Below, piece after piece: positions 26,710 to 38,029 of a stretch of DNA of 64,000 nucleotides. The first letter of the stretch is position 1. Each line of letters begins with the position of its first letter. This DNA comes from Streptomyces sp. LUP30 (GTDB lineage: Bacteria > Actinomycetota > Actinomycetes > Streptomycetales > Streptomycetaceae), in NCBI RefSeq assembly GCF_001746365.1, contig NZ_MJAJ01000006.1, forward strand, positions 62,001 through 126,000, written 5' to 3'. The position numbers and the translations under genes are program-made. The notes beneath the pieces are model-generated. The model was not told the origin of the DNA and ran no database searches. It saw nothing but the letters and a program-made list of their open reading frames with translations.

Positions 26710-27974
26710 CCGGTGCCTCCCGCGGGGGCCGTGCGGACCCGCAGCGCGCGCTCGGCGCTGTCGAGGGCGGCACGGCACTTGTCGGCGCCGTCGGCCAGTG
26801 CGGTGGCGAAGGCGATGCGCCCGAAGGTGATGCCCTTGGGCGGCGGCGACACGACATCGCCGGGCCGGGCCACGACGACGGCGGAGCTGACCGACGGGGC
26901 CAGGGCGTCCTCGTCGAAGGACACCGACTCGATCACGGTGTCGTCGGCCTCCGGGTAGAAGAACCGGATGCCGGCGACGAGCGTCCGGCTGCGCGCGGTG
27001 CGCGGCGGACGCCCGCAGGCGACGGCCGCGGCGGCCAGGCCGGGGTCGGTCCCGGTGGCGAGGGCGCCGAGATGCGGGATGAGGTCGCCGCCGAGCCGGC
27101 CGTTGACCTCGATGACCTTGGGGCCGTCGGTGGTGAGCTTGAACTCGGTGTGGGTCCAGCCGTCCCGGTAACCGAGGGCCCGGTGGGTGTCGCGCAGCGC
27201 GGTCAGAAGGCTCCGGTCGGCCAGCAGCGGGTCGCCGCCGTCCAGCAGATGACCGGTCTCCTCGAAGTAGGGCGGGAACCCGGTCTGCTTGCGGACCACG
27301 TACAGCGGCGTGACCTCACCGCGGTGGACGACCGCGTCGACGCTGATCTCGGGTGCGTCGAGATACTCCTCGACCAGGACGGCGCTCTCGTGGCGTGGCG
27401 CGTCGGGGACGGTCGCCTCGTGGGAGAACGGGAAGCGGTCGGCCAGCTCGGCCGGGCCGGCGACCAGTACGACGCCGTAACTCGCGGCCGCATTGCGCGG
27501 CTTGAGGACCACCGGGTACCCGATGCGGTCCGCGGCGGCCAGTGCCTCGTGCACGTCCGCCACCAGCTGGAACGCGGGTTGCGGCACGCCCGCCCCGGCG
27601 AGTGCCCCGCGGGTGAGGAACTTGTCGCGGCAGCGCTCGACGGCGTCCACCTCACCGCCCGGCAGCCCGAGGGCGGCGGCGACGTGCGCGGCCGAAAGGA
27701 TGCGCGCCTCGTCCCAGGACAGCACACCCGCCACGGGCTCCTCGGCGGCGACCTTCTGCGCGGCCGCCGTCAGCGTCTCCGCGCCCATGTCCGCGACCAC
27801 GCTGTGCCCGCTCAGGTACGGCGTCTCCCAGGTGGGGCCGGCCGTGTTGAGCAGGTGCAGGCGGTAGCGCGTGCTGATGGACCGGAAGAGGTACTCGCGG
27901 AACAGTTGCATCCCGGGACCGATCAGCAGCAGCAGCTCGGGCCGCTCCGCGTCGCCGGGGGCGTGTGTGCCCAT
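26706..27974 (-). CDS. ATP-grasp ligase B
   Basis: 422 aa. Motifs are RDKFLTRGALAGAGVPQPAF, GYPVVLKPRNAAASYGVVLV, VLVEEYLDAPEISVDAVV, and the metal-binding HTEFKLTTDGPKVIEVNGRLGGD. It is strikingly similar throughout to the ligase at 57638-58897, including RKQTGFPPYFEETGH against RKEVGYPPYFEETGH and ATGTDPGLAAAAVACG against ATGIDPGLAAADVACG. The two copies sit in different operons on opposite strands, which points to duplication. It probably joins an amino acid carboxylate to an amine. Confidence 0.9.
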   Translation of the reverse strand: MGTHAPGDAERPELLLLIGPGMQLFREYLFRSISTRYRLHLLNTAGPTWETPYLSGHSVVADMGAETLTAAAQKVAAEEPVAGVLSWDEARILSAAHVAAALGLPGGEVDAVERCRDKFLTRGALAGAGVPQPAFQLVADVHEALAAADRIGYPVVLKPRNAAASYGVVLVAGPAELADRFPFSHEATVPDAPRHESAVLVEEYLDAPEISVDAVVHRGEVTPLYVVRKQTGFPPYFEETGHLLDGGDPLLADRSLLTALRDTHRALGYRDGWTHTEFKLTTDGPKVIEVNGRLGGDLIPHLGALATGTDPGLAAAAVACGRPPRTARSRTLVAGIRFFYPEADDTVIESVSFDEDALAPSVSSAVVVARPGDVVSPPPKGITFGRIAFATALADGADKCRAALDSAERALRVRTAPAGGTG

Positions 27975-28004
27975 GGGGGTTCTCCAGATTCTTCTGAGGT
28001 GCCG

Positions 28005-29270
28005 TCAGTGGCCGGGCGAGGGTTCCAGGTCGTAGAAGCCGGCGCCGTCCAGGTAGCGCGCGGTGGCGTAGTCGCGCAGGACGTAGCCCTCCACCTCGTG
28101 CAGCAGGTGGACCAGCATCGGGTAGGTGAAGTCGTTGACGGTCCGGCTGACCGGGCCGCCCGGCCGCACGCGCATCAGCACGTCGTGATAGCTCTCCAGC
28201 CCGCGCAGCTCGTCCATCCGCGGCAGCCGTCGCAGGGTTCCGGAAGCGGGGGCGATCATGTTGACGCAGACGGCGTGCCGCTTGATCTCGTACGGGCTGG
28301 CCGCCCGCTCCTTGAACCCGTCCGGATCCAGATACGCGTCGACGGTCCACTCCAGCTGGCTCGCCCCGATCGCCTTGCCGGTGAGCACGGGCAGATCCGC
28401 CCCGCAGATCCGGGCGCCGGTCTCGACCAGGCGCGGGCCCTTCGGAGTGAGCTTCAGCTCGGTGTGCGCGGGGCCGTTGCGGATGCCGAGGGCGTCCAGC
28501 ACGGAGAAGGCGTACTCCGTGAGCAACGACTGCTCCGGGCCGGTGCTGGGCAGCAGATGGGATCCGCCCAGCAGGTCGCGGACCCCGTTGACGTCGAGGT
28601 GCTGGGTCTTCCAGATGTCGCAGGCGTAGTGGACGCCGTCGAGGCTCACCGAGTTGACGTAGTACTCCACGCCCTCCAGGTACTCCTGGACCACGACCGC
28701 CTCGTTGACCAGGTCCAGGGCGCTGAGGTGGCCGACGACCGAGCGGAAGGCGGCCGCCAGTTCCTCCTCGGTGTCGCAGAACGCCACACCGTCGTTGCCG
28801 GAGCTCTTGAGCGGCTTGAGGACGACCCGGCCGCCGCCGATCGCGTCGTACCACTCGGCGATCTCGTCCCACGTGGTGGCGCGGATCTGCTCGGCGGCCG
28901 GCACCCCGGCCGCCCGCACGGTCTCGACCATGAGGTACTTGTCGCGTCTGGCCGGGCTGAGCGCGGTGCCGTTGGAGCGCAGGCCCAGCGCCTCGGCGAG
29001 CGTGTCGGCCAGTTCGACCCCGCTCTCCATGCCGGGTATCAGCACCTCGGGCCCGATCTCGCCGAGGGCCCGCAGAGTGGCCTCGACATCGCCCGCGTGC
29101 ACGATGTTGGCGCTGAAGTTCTCCTCCAGGAAGGTGTGCCGGACCAGCGGCGGGATCACCGGGGTGCTCTGGACGTGGACGCAGGTGTAACCGCGTTCCT
29201 TGAACAGGGGGGCGAGATGGCGCTGGGTGGAGTAGGCGTCGACGATGACGACGACTCGGGCAGGGGCCAT
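28005..29270 (-). CDS. ATP-grasp ligase C (amino-acid ligase type)
   Basis: 421 aa, ATG start 6 bp from the permease stop. It starts with a Rossmann-like strand (VVVIVDAYSTQRHLAPLFKE). It then has RRDKYLMVETVRAAGVPAAEQ, GGGRVVLKPLKSSGNDGVAF, VVVQEYLEGVEYYVNSVSLDG and AHTELKLTPKGPRLVETGARI, the BacD-like L-amino-acid ligase pattern. The EYYVNSVSLDG strand and SGNDGV loop match dipeptide ligases acting on unusual amino acids. It is a likely peptide-bond-forming enzyme of this operon. Confidence 0.9.
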   Translation of the reverse strand: MAPARVVVIVDAYSTQRHLAPLFKERGYTCVHVQSTPVIPPLVRHTFLEENFSANIVHAGDVEATLRALGEIGPEVLIPGMESGVELADTLAEALGLRSNGTALSPARRDKYLMVETVRAAGVPAAEQIRATTWDEIAEWYDAIGGGRVVLKPLKSSGNDGVAFCDTEEELAAAFRSVVGHLSALDLVNEAVVVQEYLEGVEYYVNSVSLDGVHYACDIWKTQHLDVNGVRDLLGGSHLLPSTGPEQSLLTEYAFSVLDALGIRNGPAHTELKLTPKGPRLVETGARICGADLPVLTGKAIGASQLEWTVDAYLDPDGFKERAASPYEIKRHAVCVNMIAPASGTLRRLPRMDELRGLESYHDVLMRVRPGGPVSRTVNDFTYPMLVHLLHEVEGYVLRDYATARYLDGAGFYDLEPSPGH

Positions 29271-29276
29271 GGTCGG

Positions 29277-30683
29277 TCACTTCTTCCTTCGGACGAGCGG
29301 GTGGAGGAGGGCCAGGAACACGAGGAAGGGCAGCCCGACCTTCCAGGCGATGGCGAAGGGGCCGGTGAAGGCGGAGGCGACCAGCACGCCCACGACGAAC
29401 ACCATGGCCGCGACCGTGGAGAACGGCGCTCCCGGAAGGCTGACGGCCGGCCGGGGCGGCCCGTCGGCGGGCCGCCGGGCCCGGAACGCGAGATGGCTGG
29501 CGAAGATGATCAGCCAGGTGGCCATGCCGCCGAACAGCCCGATGCCGAGCAGCAGTTGAAACGCGTCGTCGGGCGAGACCGCGGAGACCACGCCGGCGAG
29601 CGCGAGCCCGGCGGCCGAGGCCAGCACGGCGGCGGCCGGAGTGCCCCGCCGCCCGACCCGGGCCAGAAGGGCCGGGGCGCACCCGTCCTGGGCGAGCGAG
29701 TACACGGTGCGGGAGGCGATGTAGAGCTGGGAGTTGGCGGCGGACAGGGCGGCGGTCAGGACGACGAAGTTCATCACCCCGGCCGCGGCCGGCACCCCGG
29801 CCACGTCGAAGAGCCGCACGAACGGACTCTGTTCGACGCCGTGCGCGCCCGCGGCCTCCCGCCAGGGCACGATGGACAGCAGGACGGACGTGGACAGCAG
29901 GTAGAACAGCACCAGCCGGGCCACGGTGCCACGGGCGGCGCGCGGCAGATCCCGGGCCGGGTCGCGGGACTCGGCCGCGCTCAGCGCGAACGCCTCCACC
30001 CCGCCGTAGCTCAGGGTGACGATGGTCAGGGCGAGGACCACGCCCGTGATCCCGTGCGGGGCGAAGCCGCCGTCGTCGGTCCAGGCGGACACACCGGTCG
30101 CCGGGTGCCCCGGAAGGCCGAGGAACACGTAGGCGAGTCCGCAGCCGATGAAGAGCACGATGACCGTCACCTTGATCATCGCGGACCAGTACTCCACCTC
30201 GCCGAACAGCCGCACCGAGGCGAGGTTCACCACGAGGATGAGCAGGCCGAAGGCGCTCACGGCCGCCCAGAGCGGAACCTGCGGCCACCAGTAGCGGACG
30301 TACAGACCCACCGCGACCATCTCGCTGCCGCTGATGATCACCTGCGTCGTCCAGTAGATCCACCGTTGTACGAAGCCCATGAGCGGCCCGAGATACCGGC
30401 GGGTGACGGCGCCGAATCCGCCGGCCTCCGGGTGTGCCACCGTCATCTCGGCCAGGGCGTAGGCGAGCAGGATCGCGACGACGGCGCCGGCCGCGTAGGC
30501 CACCACGACCGCCGGACCGGCCAGTGAGATGGCCAGTCCCGAACCGAGGAAGAGACCGGTGCCGATGGTGCCGCCGATGGAGATCATGCCGATCTGCCGG
30601 CCGGACAGGGAGCGGCGCAGTCCGCCCGCGTCCGGGGCCGGGACGGCGGTCGAGCGGTCGTCGACGGGTGAGTGAACGCTCAT
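29277..30683 (-). CDS. Amino-acid permease, APC superfamily
   Basis: 468 aa, ATG at 30683 overlapping the oxygenase stop (ATGA). About 12 membrane segments, the signature IGGTIGTGLFLGSG at the first segment, and the conserved AESRDPARDLPRA loop of amino-acid/polyamine antiporters. It could import a precursor amino acid or export a small peptide product. Next to three ATP-grasp ligases, an amino-acid-like substrate is likely. Confidence 0.92.
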   Translation of the reverse strand: MSVHSPVDDRSTAVPAPDAGGLRRSLSGRQIGMISIGGTIGTGLFLGSGLAISLAGPAVVVAYAAGAVVAILLAYALAEMTVAHPEAGGFGAVTRRYLGPLMGFVQRWIYWTTQVIISGSEMVAVGLYVRYWWPQVPLWAAVSAFGLLILVVNLASVRLFGEVEYWSAMIKVTVIVLFIGCGLAYVFLGLPGHPATGVSAWTDDGGFAPHGITGVVLALTIVTLSYGGVEAFALSAAESRDPARDLPRAARGTVARLVLFYLLSTSVLLSIVPWREAAGAHGVEQSPFVRLFDVAGVPAAAGVMNFVVLTAALSAANSQLYIASRTVYSLAQDGCAPALLARVGRRGTPAAAVLASAAGLALAGVVSAVSPDDAFQLLLGIGLFGGMATWLIIFASHLAFRARRPADGPPRPAVSLPGAPFSTVAAMVFVVGVLVASAFTGPFAIAWKVGLPFLVFLALLHPLVRRKK

Positions 30684-31564
30684 GTCCAGGAGACCACCGT
30701 CGTGTCGTCGATGAACCCGAACAGCCCCGAGAGCGTCGTACGGCGCACGTCGGCGGCTTCGCTCGGCTCCACGGCGTGCACGTGCGAGCCGTTGAAGACG
30801 TAGACGTCGCCCGGGTCGATCGTCAGCCAGGCGCTCTCGACGCCCGCCAGCGCCTCGACGGGGTACGGGGAGCCGGTGTACACGGTGCCCAGCCGGCGCT
30901 TGCTGTTCTCGTCGGGCTGGATGTTCCACACGCCGAGACGGCCGCCGGCCCCGTTCTCCAGGCAGATGTTGAGAGCGCAGATCTGGTGGTCCGCCGTGCG
31001 CTGGATCTCGAAGTCCGCCTGCTGCGGCTCGCCGCACTGGCCGCGGTCCTCGTGCGGCAGCAGGGCGAACTCGCCGCGTCCGAACCAGGAGCGCAGCACG
31101 CCCCGGCAGGCCTCCCGGCCCTCGTGGGCGGCCCGCCGGACCGTCCCGCCCTCGGGGGCGAGGGCGCCGGCGAGTCCGTCGTAGAACACGGTCAGCGGGT
31201 CGCCCTCGACGGCCAGGACGTCGTCCAGGGCCGCCTCGACCTCGGCGCACTCGTCGAGATAGGTCCGCGTGGTCTTGTGGTAGTGGTAGGCGCCGATGTA
31301 CCGGACGGGAGCCTCGCCGTCCCGGCTGCGGGCCTCGCCGTTTCGCCAGAAACGCTCGGCCAGTTCGGTGCAGACGGCGGCCGGGACCATGCCGCGGAAC
31401 ACGGCGCCGAGGACCTTCCCGCGCAGCACGTCGAGCACCGCCTGTGGCTGATAGCCCTGGTGTTCCTGGAACCGGAAGTAGTCCGCGTCACCGCTCCAGC
31501 CGCCGAGGGCGGGGGCGTTCGCGCCGCCGCCGGAGGGGGCGAGGGTGGTGGTGATGGCAGTCAA
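30680..31564 (-). CDS. 2OG-Fe(II) oxygenase, prolyl-4-hydroxylase-like
   Basis: 294 aa. Likely facial triad: PHED (H-x-D), then FNGSHVHAVEP with the second His, then RRTTLSGLFGF with the 2-oxoglutarate Arg. LNICLENGAGGRLGVWNI matches the strand after the HxD motif. The gap between HxD and that strand (about 30 residues) is longer than usual. A hydroxylase on an amino-acid-derived substrate is likely. A strong hairpin lies just upstream, so this gene may start a sub-transcript. Confidence 0.72.
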   Translation of the reverse strand: MTAITTTLAPSGGGANAPALGGWSGDADYFRFQEHQGYQPQAVLDVLRGKVLGAVFRGMVPAAVCTELAERFWRNGEARSRDGEAPVRYIGAYHYHKTTRTYLDECAEVEAALDDVLAVEGDPLTVFYDGLAGALAPEGGTVRRAAHEGREACRGVLRSWFGRGEFALLPHEDRGQCGEPQQADFEIQRTADHQICALNICLENGAGGRLGVWNIQPDENSKRRLGTVYTGSPYPVEALAGVESAWLTIDPGDVYVFNGSHVHAVEPSEAADVRRTTLSGLFGFIDDTTVVSWT

Positions 31565-31618
31565 TCTGGTGTCTCCTTCGGACGATCGGTCGGACGGACG
31601 GGCGTGCGGTCCGCCGTC

Positions 31619-31664
31619 CCCCGGGCGTCCGCCCGGCCCGCACGGGTCGGGCGGACGCCCGGGG
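31619..31664. terminator. Very strong hairpin inside the minus-strand operon
   Basis: A 16-bp perfect stem, CCCCGGGCGTCCGCCC (31619-31634) with its reverse complement (31649-31664), and a loop that itself holds a short CCCG/CGGG repeat. It lies directly after the flavin reductase stop and about 55 bases before the oxygenase start. It may end or attenuate transcription of the halogenase part, or stabilise its mRNA 3' end. Confidence 0.7.
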
Positions 31665-32204
31665 TCAGGGCGCGGCGTGCTCCTCCACCGGCCAGTGGGA
31701 GAAGCGCTGCTGCCCGTACAGCAGGGGGGAGTCCGTCCGCTGCTCCACGTGGACGACCTCGCCGAAGACGACCGCGTGCGTGCCGACGACGGTGGTGGCC
31801 GACAGCCGGCACTCCGCGAAGGCGAAGGCGTCCTCTTCCAGCCAGGGCTGCCCGAGCCGCGGCCCCGGCCGCCAGCCGACCCGGGTGAACCTGTCCTCGG
31901 CCGGCGAGGAGAAGATCTTCGCCGCGTCCAAGCCGCGCGCGTGCAGCAGGTTGACGGTGAAGGCGCCGCTGTCGCGCAGCGCCCGCAGGGTGCCGCTCGC
32001 GGTGTTCAGGCAGACCAGCAGGCTGGGCGGATCGAGGGTGACGCTGCTCAGCGACGTACAGGTCAGGCCATGCGGCCGGCCCTTGCGGTCCACCGCGGTC
32101 ACCACGGCGACACCGGTCGGGAAGGACCTCATCAGGCCCCGGAACCGGTCGTGTTCCACGGCGTCGGCGGAGCCGGTCACGGTGTGTGTGCTCACCTTGC
32201 TCAC
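31665..32204 (-). CDS. Flavin reductase (HpaC/RutF-like) for the halogenase
   Basis: 179 aa, GTG start. Typical small flavin reductase: FRGLMRSFPTGVAVVTAVDRKGRPHGLTCTSLSSVTLDPPSLLVCLN, then FTVNLLHARG and later GTHAVVFGEVVHVE. It supplies reduced flavin. It lies 15 bp downstream of the FAD halogenase gene, the usual two-component arrangement. Confidence 0.92.
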   Translation of the reverse strand: MSKVSTHTVTGSADAVEHDRFRGLMRSFPTGVAVVTAVDRKGRPHGLTCTSLSSVTLDPPSLLVCLNTASGTLRALRDSGAFTVNLLHARGLDAAKIFSSPAEDRFTRVGWRPGPRLGQPWLEEDAFAFAECRLSATTVVGTHAVVFGEVVHVEQRTDSPLLYGQQRFSHWPVEEHAAP

Positions 32205-32219
32205 TCGCCTCTCGGCTCG

Positions 32220-34842
<2,623 letters not shown>

Positions 34843-34844
34843 CC

Positions 34845-35963
34845 CTACTCGCTCTCGATGTCGGCGACGGTGTGTGGAACGACGGCGGAAAGGGCCGTGC
34901 AGAACCGGTCGACCTGCTCTTCGGTGCCGACGGTCACCCGCAGGTATCCGGGCTTGCCGAGCGGGGCGAGGTCCCGGACGAGCACCCCGTGTTCGGCGGC
35001 GAGCCGGCCGGCCACGGCGGTGCTGTCGGCGCCGGTGCGCACCAGCACGAAGTTGGCCTCGGAGGGGACCGGGTCGAGGCCGGCGGCTTCGAGGCCCTTG
35101 ACCAGCCGTTCGCGGGCGGCCGCGGTCCGCTCGCGAACCCCGGCGAGGAACTCCGGGTGGTCCAGGGCGGTGACGGCCGCCCGCTGGGCGATGCGATTGA
35201 CGCTGAACGGCATGGACTGCCGGGTGGCGCGGATCCGTCCGACCAGGTCGGCGGGCCCGACGAGGTAGCCGATGCGCAGCGCGGCCAGCCCCCAGGCCTT
35301 GGAGAAGGTGCGCATCACCAGGGCGCGCCGGCCGCGGCGTACGGCGTCCAGCGTGACGTCGTGCTCGGGCGCGGCGAACTCGATGTAGGCCTCGTCGAAG
35401 ACGGCGACGGCCCCGGTCTCCTCGGCGACGTCGATGATCTCCCCGACCTCTGCCCGGTCCAGGACCGTGCCGCTCGGGTTGTGCGGGTTGCAGACGAACG
35501 CCAGGCGCGCGCCGTCCCGCAGAGCCTCGGCCATCGCGCTGGGGCAGACCCGGTGGTCGGCCAGGGGGACGGGGCGCGGGTCGGCCCCGGCGACCGCGGC
35601 GGCCGCCGCGTACCCGGGGAAGGTCTGCTCCGTGACCGCGACGGTTCCGGCGGCGGGCCGGCCGGAGGAAGGCGTGAGAAAGGTGAGGGAGATCAGCTGG
35701 ATGAGTTCGTCGGCGCCGTTGGCGACGGCCACCATGTCGGGAGTGACCCCGACGGACCGGGCGATGCGCTCACGGATCTCCGTGCATTCGTGGTCGGGAT
35801 AATGAGTGTGCAGGCTCCGCAGTTCTTCCGCGGCCGCGTCGAGAGCCTCCGCGGGCGCACCGTAGGGGCTCTCGTTGAAATGGAGCCTGAGTTGCTCGCG
35901 GCCGTCGGGGATTTCTCCCTGGGACCCGAGTATTTCACTCGTGGCGGTCAATGCTGTGGCCAT
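34845..35963 (-). CDS. Class I/II PLP aminotransferase, HisC/aromatic type
   Basis: 372 aa. The ATG at 35963 is chosen because HisC-like homology starts soon after (LHFNESPYG), with GGAAGG upstream. Motifs are NGADELIQL, NPHNPSG, DEAYIEF, the PLP Lys in FSKAWGLAALRIGY, and the substrate-binding Arg in YLRVTVG. It probably converts an aromatic 2-ketoacid, perhaps after methylation by the next enzyme, into the amino acid. It lies 2 bp from the methyltransferase start. Confidence 0.9.
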   Translation of the reverse strand: MATALTATSEILGSQGEIPDGREQLRLHFNESPYGAPAEALDAAAEELRSLHTHYPDHECTEIRERIARSVGVTPDMVAVANGADELIQLISLTFLTPSSGRPAAGTVAVTEQTFPGYAAAAAVAGADPRPVPLADHRVCPSAMAEALRDGARLAFVCNPHNPSGTVLDRAEVGEIIDVAEETGAVAVFDEAYIEFAAPEHDVTLDAVRRGRRALVMRTFSKAWGLAALRIGYLVGPADLVGRIRATRQSMPFSVNRIAQRAAVTALDHPEFLAGVRERTAAARERLVKGLEAAGLDPVPSEANFVLVRTGADSTAVAGRLAAEHGVLVRDLAPLGKPGYLRVTVGTEEQVDRFCTALSAVVPHTVADIESE

Positions 35964-36073
35964 GCGGACATCCCCGTTCCTTCCGTCCGTGGGTCGATCG
36001 AAGCAGTTGTCCCTGCGGGGCGGCATGAGGGTCGGCCGTCGGATTCCGCGGACTACCCGCAGGACGGCGGGCG

Positions 36074-36880
36074 TTATGCCGGATTCGGTGGTGCGTCGCG
36101 CAACTCGAGGGTGAGGCACTTGACTCCGCCACCGCCCTTGAGGAATTCCGTCACGTCCGTGCCGATGACGTCGAAGCCCCGCTCGCGGATCTGCGCGCCG
36201 AGCCGGGCGGCGGCCTTCGCGAGCACGACCGTGCGGCCGTCCGACAGGGCATTGAGCCCGAACGCCGCGGCGTCGTCCTCGTCGGCGAGTACGGCGTCGG
36301 GGAACAGCTCACGCAGGGTGGCCCGGCTCTCCGGGGAGAACGCCTGCGGGTAGTAGGCGATCCGCCGTCCGTCCAGTACGGCGATCGCGGTGTCCAGGTG
36401 GTAGAAGCGCGGGTCGACCAGCGTCAGACCGACCACGGTCCGGCCGAAGGCCTCGGCGACCTCTGTTCCGGAGGCCGGGTCGGAGCGGAAACCGCTGCCG
36501 GAGAGGATGCACTGGTCCAGGACGAGGAAGTCGCCTTCTCCCTCGTTCACCGAATCCGCCTGCAGGGTGGCGAATCCGCGTTGCTCGAACCATTTGAGGA
36601 AGGCGGGTTCCTCACCCCTGCGCTCGGGGTTGCGGAATCGCGACACCAGGGCCTTTCCGCCCAGCACGATGCCCGCGTTCGCGGTGAACACGAGGTCCGG
36701 CAGTCCGGGCAGCGGGTCCAGCAGTTCGACGGTGTGACCGAGGTCCTGGTAGATGTCCCGGAGTCGCTCCCACTGGCGTACGGCCAACGCGGTGTCGACC
36801 GGGATTTCCGGGCGCATCCACACGTTGATCGAATAGTCCACGGTGAACCAGGTCGGCGGGCACATCAGATAGTTGCCCAA
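36074..36880 (-). CDS. Amidinotransferase/DDAH-like guanidino hydrolase
   Basis: 268 aa from a TTG at 36880, chosen because GGGAG lies 7 bases before it and the conserved family start NYLMCPPTWF follows; an ATG 15 bases further in is the alternative. It belongs to the dimethylarginine dimethylaminohydrolase/arginine deiminase superfamily: FTANAGIV, FYHLDTAIAVL with the catalytic His, and GGGGVKCLTLEL with the catalytic Cys near the C-terminus. Likely substrates are arginine-type guanidines (giving citrulline or ornithine plus urea or amine). It is the first gene of the long minus-strand operon. Confidence 0.88.
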   Translation of the reverse strand: MGNYLMCPPTWFTVDYSINVWMRPEIPVDTALAVRQWERLRDIYQDLGHTVELLDPLPGLPDLVFTANAGIVLGGKALVSRFRNPERRGEEPAFLKWFEQRGFATLQADSVNEGEGDFLVLDQCILSGSGFRSDPASGTEVAEAFGRTVVGLTLVDPRFYHLDTAIAVLDGRRIAYYPQAFSPESRATLRELFPDAVLADEDDAAAFGLNALSDGRTVVLAKAAARLGAQIRERGFDVIGTDVTEFLKGGGGVKCLTLELRDAPPNPA

Positions 36881-37073
36881 TGGTCTGCTCCCGTTGGGTG
36901 AGGGAATTCTGTGGCTGTTGCCGCAGTGAACCAGCGACGTGCCGTGCCGACCGTCGAGTAACACCGCCGTCTTCTGCGGCTGTTCCGCGACGGGCCGGAA
37001 GAAGCGCCGCCGATGTCCCCTTTGTTCAGATCGGTTCGGGGCAGGTGGCGCGACCGCGTCTAGGGTGGGGCGC
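36881..37073. promoter_or_regulatory. Divergent intergenic promoter region
   Basis: 193 bp between the minus-strand operon and the plus-strand phosphoesterase gene; it must hold both promoters. CTAGGGT near 37060-37066 resembles a streptomycete -10 box (TANNNT) placed for an almost leaderless transcript of the phosphoesterase. No convincing -35 and no GCTGCCA motif were found here. Confidence 0.35.
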
Positions 37074-37862
37074 GTGTTCGTCTTCGCGCAGCTGAGTGAC
37101 CTGCATCTGGGGCAGAACCGCACCGGGGACGGCGGTGCCAGGGCCGCCGAGCGGGCCCGGCGCGTCCTGACCTACCTGGACCGGCTGCCCGGCCGGCTCG
37201 ACGCCGTACTGGTCTCGGGCGACCTGGCCGACCACGGCACGGACGAGGAGTACGAGGAGTTCCTGGCGCTCGCCGGGGCGCGGGCCGCCGGCGCGCGGGA
37301 CAGCCGCCCTCCGCTGCTGGTGTGCCCCGGCAACCACGATGTGCGCGCCCCGTTCCGCCGGCACCTGCTGCCCGGGGACGGCGCGGACCGGGACACCCCG
37401 GCCGACCGGGCGCACCGGCTGCCCGGCGCGACGTTCCTGATGTGCGACTCCAGCGTCCCCGGCGAGGACCACGGCGTGCTCACCGCCGAGACCCTGGACT
37501 GGCTGGACCGCGAACTCACCGACGACCCGCGGCACGTCCCCGCGTTCGTGGTGCTGCATCACCCTCCGGTGCCGCTGAGCGTGCCCTACGTCGACGAGAT
37601 CCGCCTCCGGGACGAGGAGTCGTTTGCCGCGCTGCTGCGACGGCATCCGCGCGTGGTCGCGGTGCTGTGCGGGCACGCCCACACCGCTGCCGCCACCACC
37701 TTCGCCGGGCGGCCGCTCCTCGTGGCGCCCGGGACCGTGTCGACGTGTGCGCTGCCCTGGGAGGGCGGCGAGCCGGTCGACTACGACCTGCCGCCCGCCG
37801 TCGCCTTCCACGTACTGGCCGACGACCACCGTCTGACCACGCACTTCCGCGTCGTTCCCTGA
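37074..37862 (+). CDS. Calcineurin-like metallophosphoesterase (CpdA-type)
   Basis: 262 aa, GTG start close to GGGTGGGG. The five metal motifs are present: SDLHLG, SGDLADHG, CPGNHDVR, LHHPPVPLS and CGHAHTAA. This is the pattern of class III cyclic-nucleotide phosphodiesterases and related phosphoesterases. It may be part of the cluster or a flanking housekeeping gene trapped between the divergent operons. GC usage is the same as that of its neighbours. Confidence 0.9.
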   Translation: MFVFAQLSDLHLGQNRTGDGGARAAERARRVLTYLDRLPGRLDAVLVSGDLADHGTDEEYEEFLALAGARAAGARDSRPPLLVCPGNHDVRAPFRRHLLPGDGADRDTPADRAHRLPGATFLMCDSSVPGEDHGVLTAETLDWLDRELTDDPRHVPAFVVLHHPPVPLSVPYVDEIRLRDEESFAALLRRHPRVVAVLCGHAHTAAATTFAGRPLLVAPGTVSTCALPWEGGEPVDYDLPPAVAFHVLADDHRLTTHFRVVP

Positions 37863-37987
37863 CCGCGGGGCCCGCTGCGCGGGTGCTTCTCCTCTGATTC
37901 CACGGCCCGGGCCGCCCGCTGCCGTCCGCGTGTCGAACAGGCTCTGCCGGAGACGGCCGTCGAGCCCTTATCGTCCCCATGGACGGA

Positions 37988-38016
37988 AGCTGCACGGCAG
38001 CAAGCTGCCACGGAGT
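37988..38016. promoter_or_regulatory. Candidate operator in the 5' region of regulator paralogue 2
   Basis: AGCTGCACGGCAGCA (37988-38002) is the same GCTGC-N3-GCAGC palindrome as the core of the 27-bp element at 39212. The overlapping GCAGCAAGCTGCCACGGAGT matches that element's sequence in 16 of 20 positions. It lies 14-42 bases before the ATG at 38030, a good position for autoregulation. If translation began at the upstream ATG (37979), the site would be coding; the ATG at 38030 is preferred because homology starts there. Confidence 0.45.
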
Positions 38017-38029
38017 CAGAAAGCGAGAT

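Noticed and set aside
27072..30527. A 1151-codon open frame on the plus strand opposite ATP-grasp and permease genes
   Set aside because: Its translation is rich in Gly, Asp, Arg and Gln with no domain pattern; the minus strand encodes recognisable proteins.
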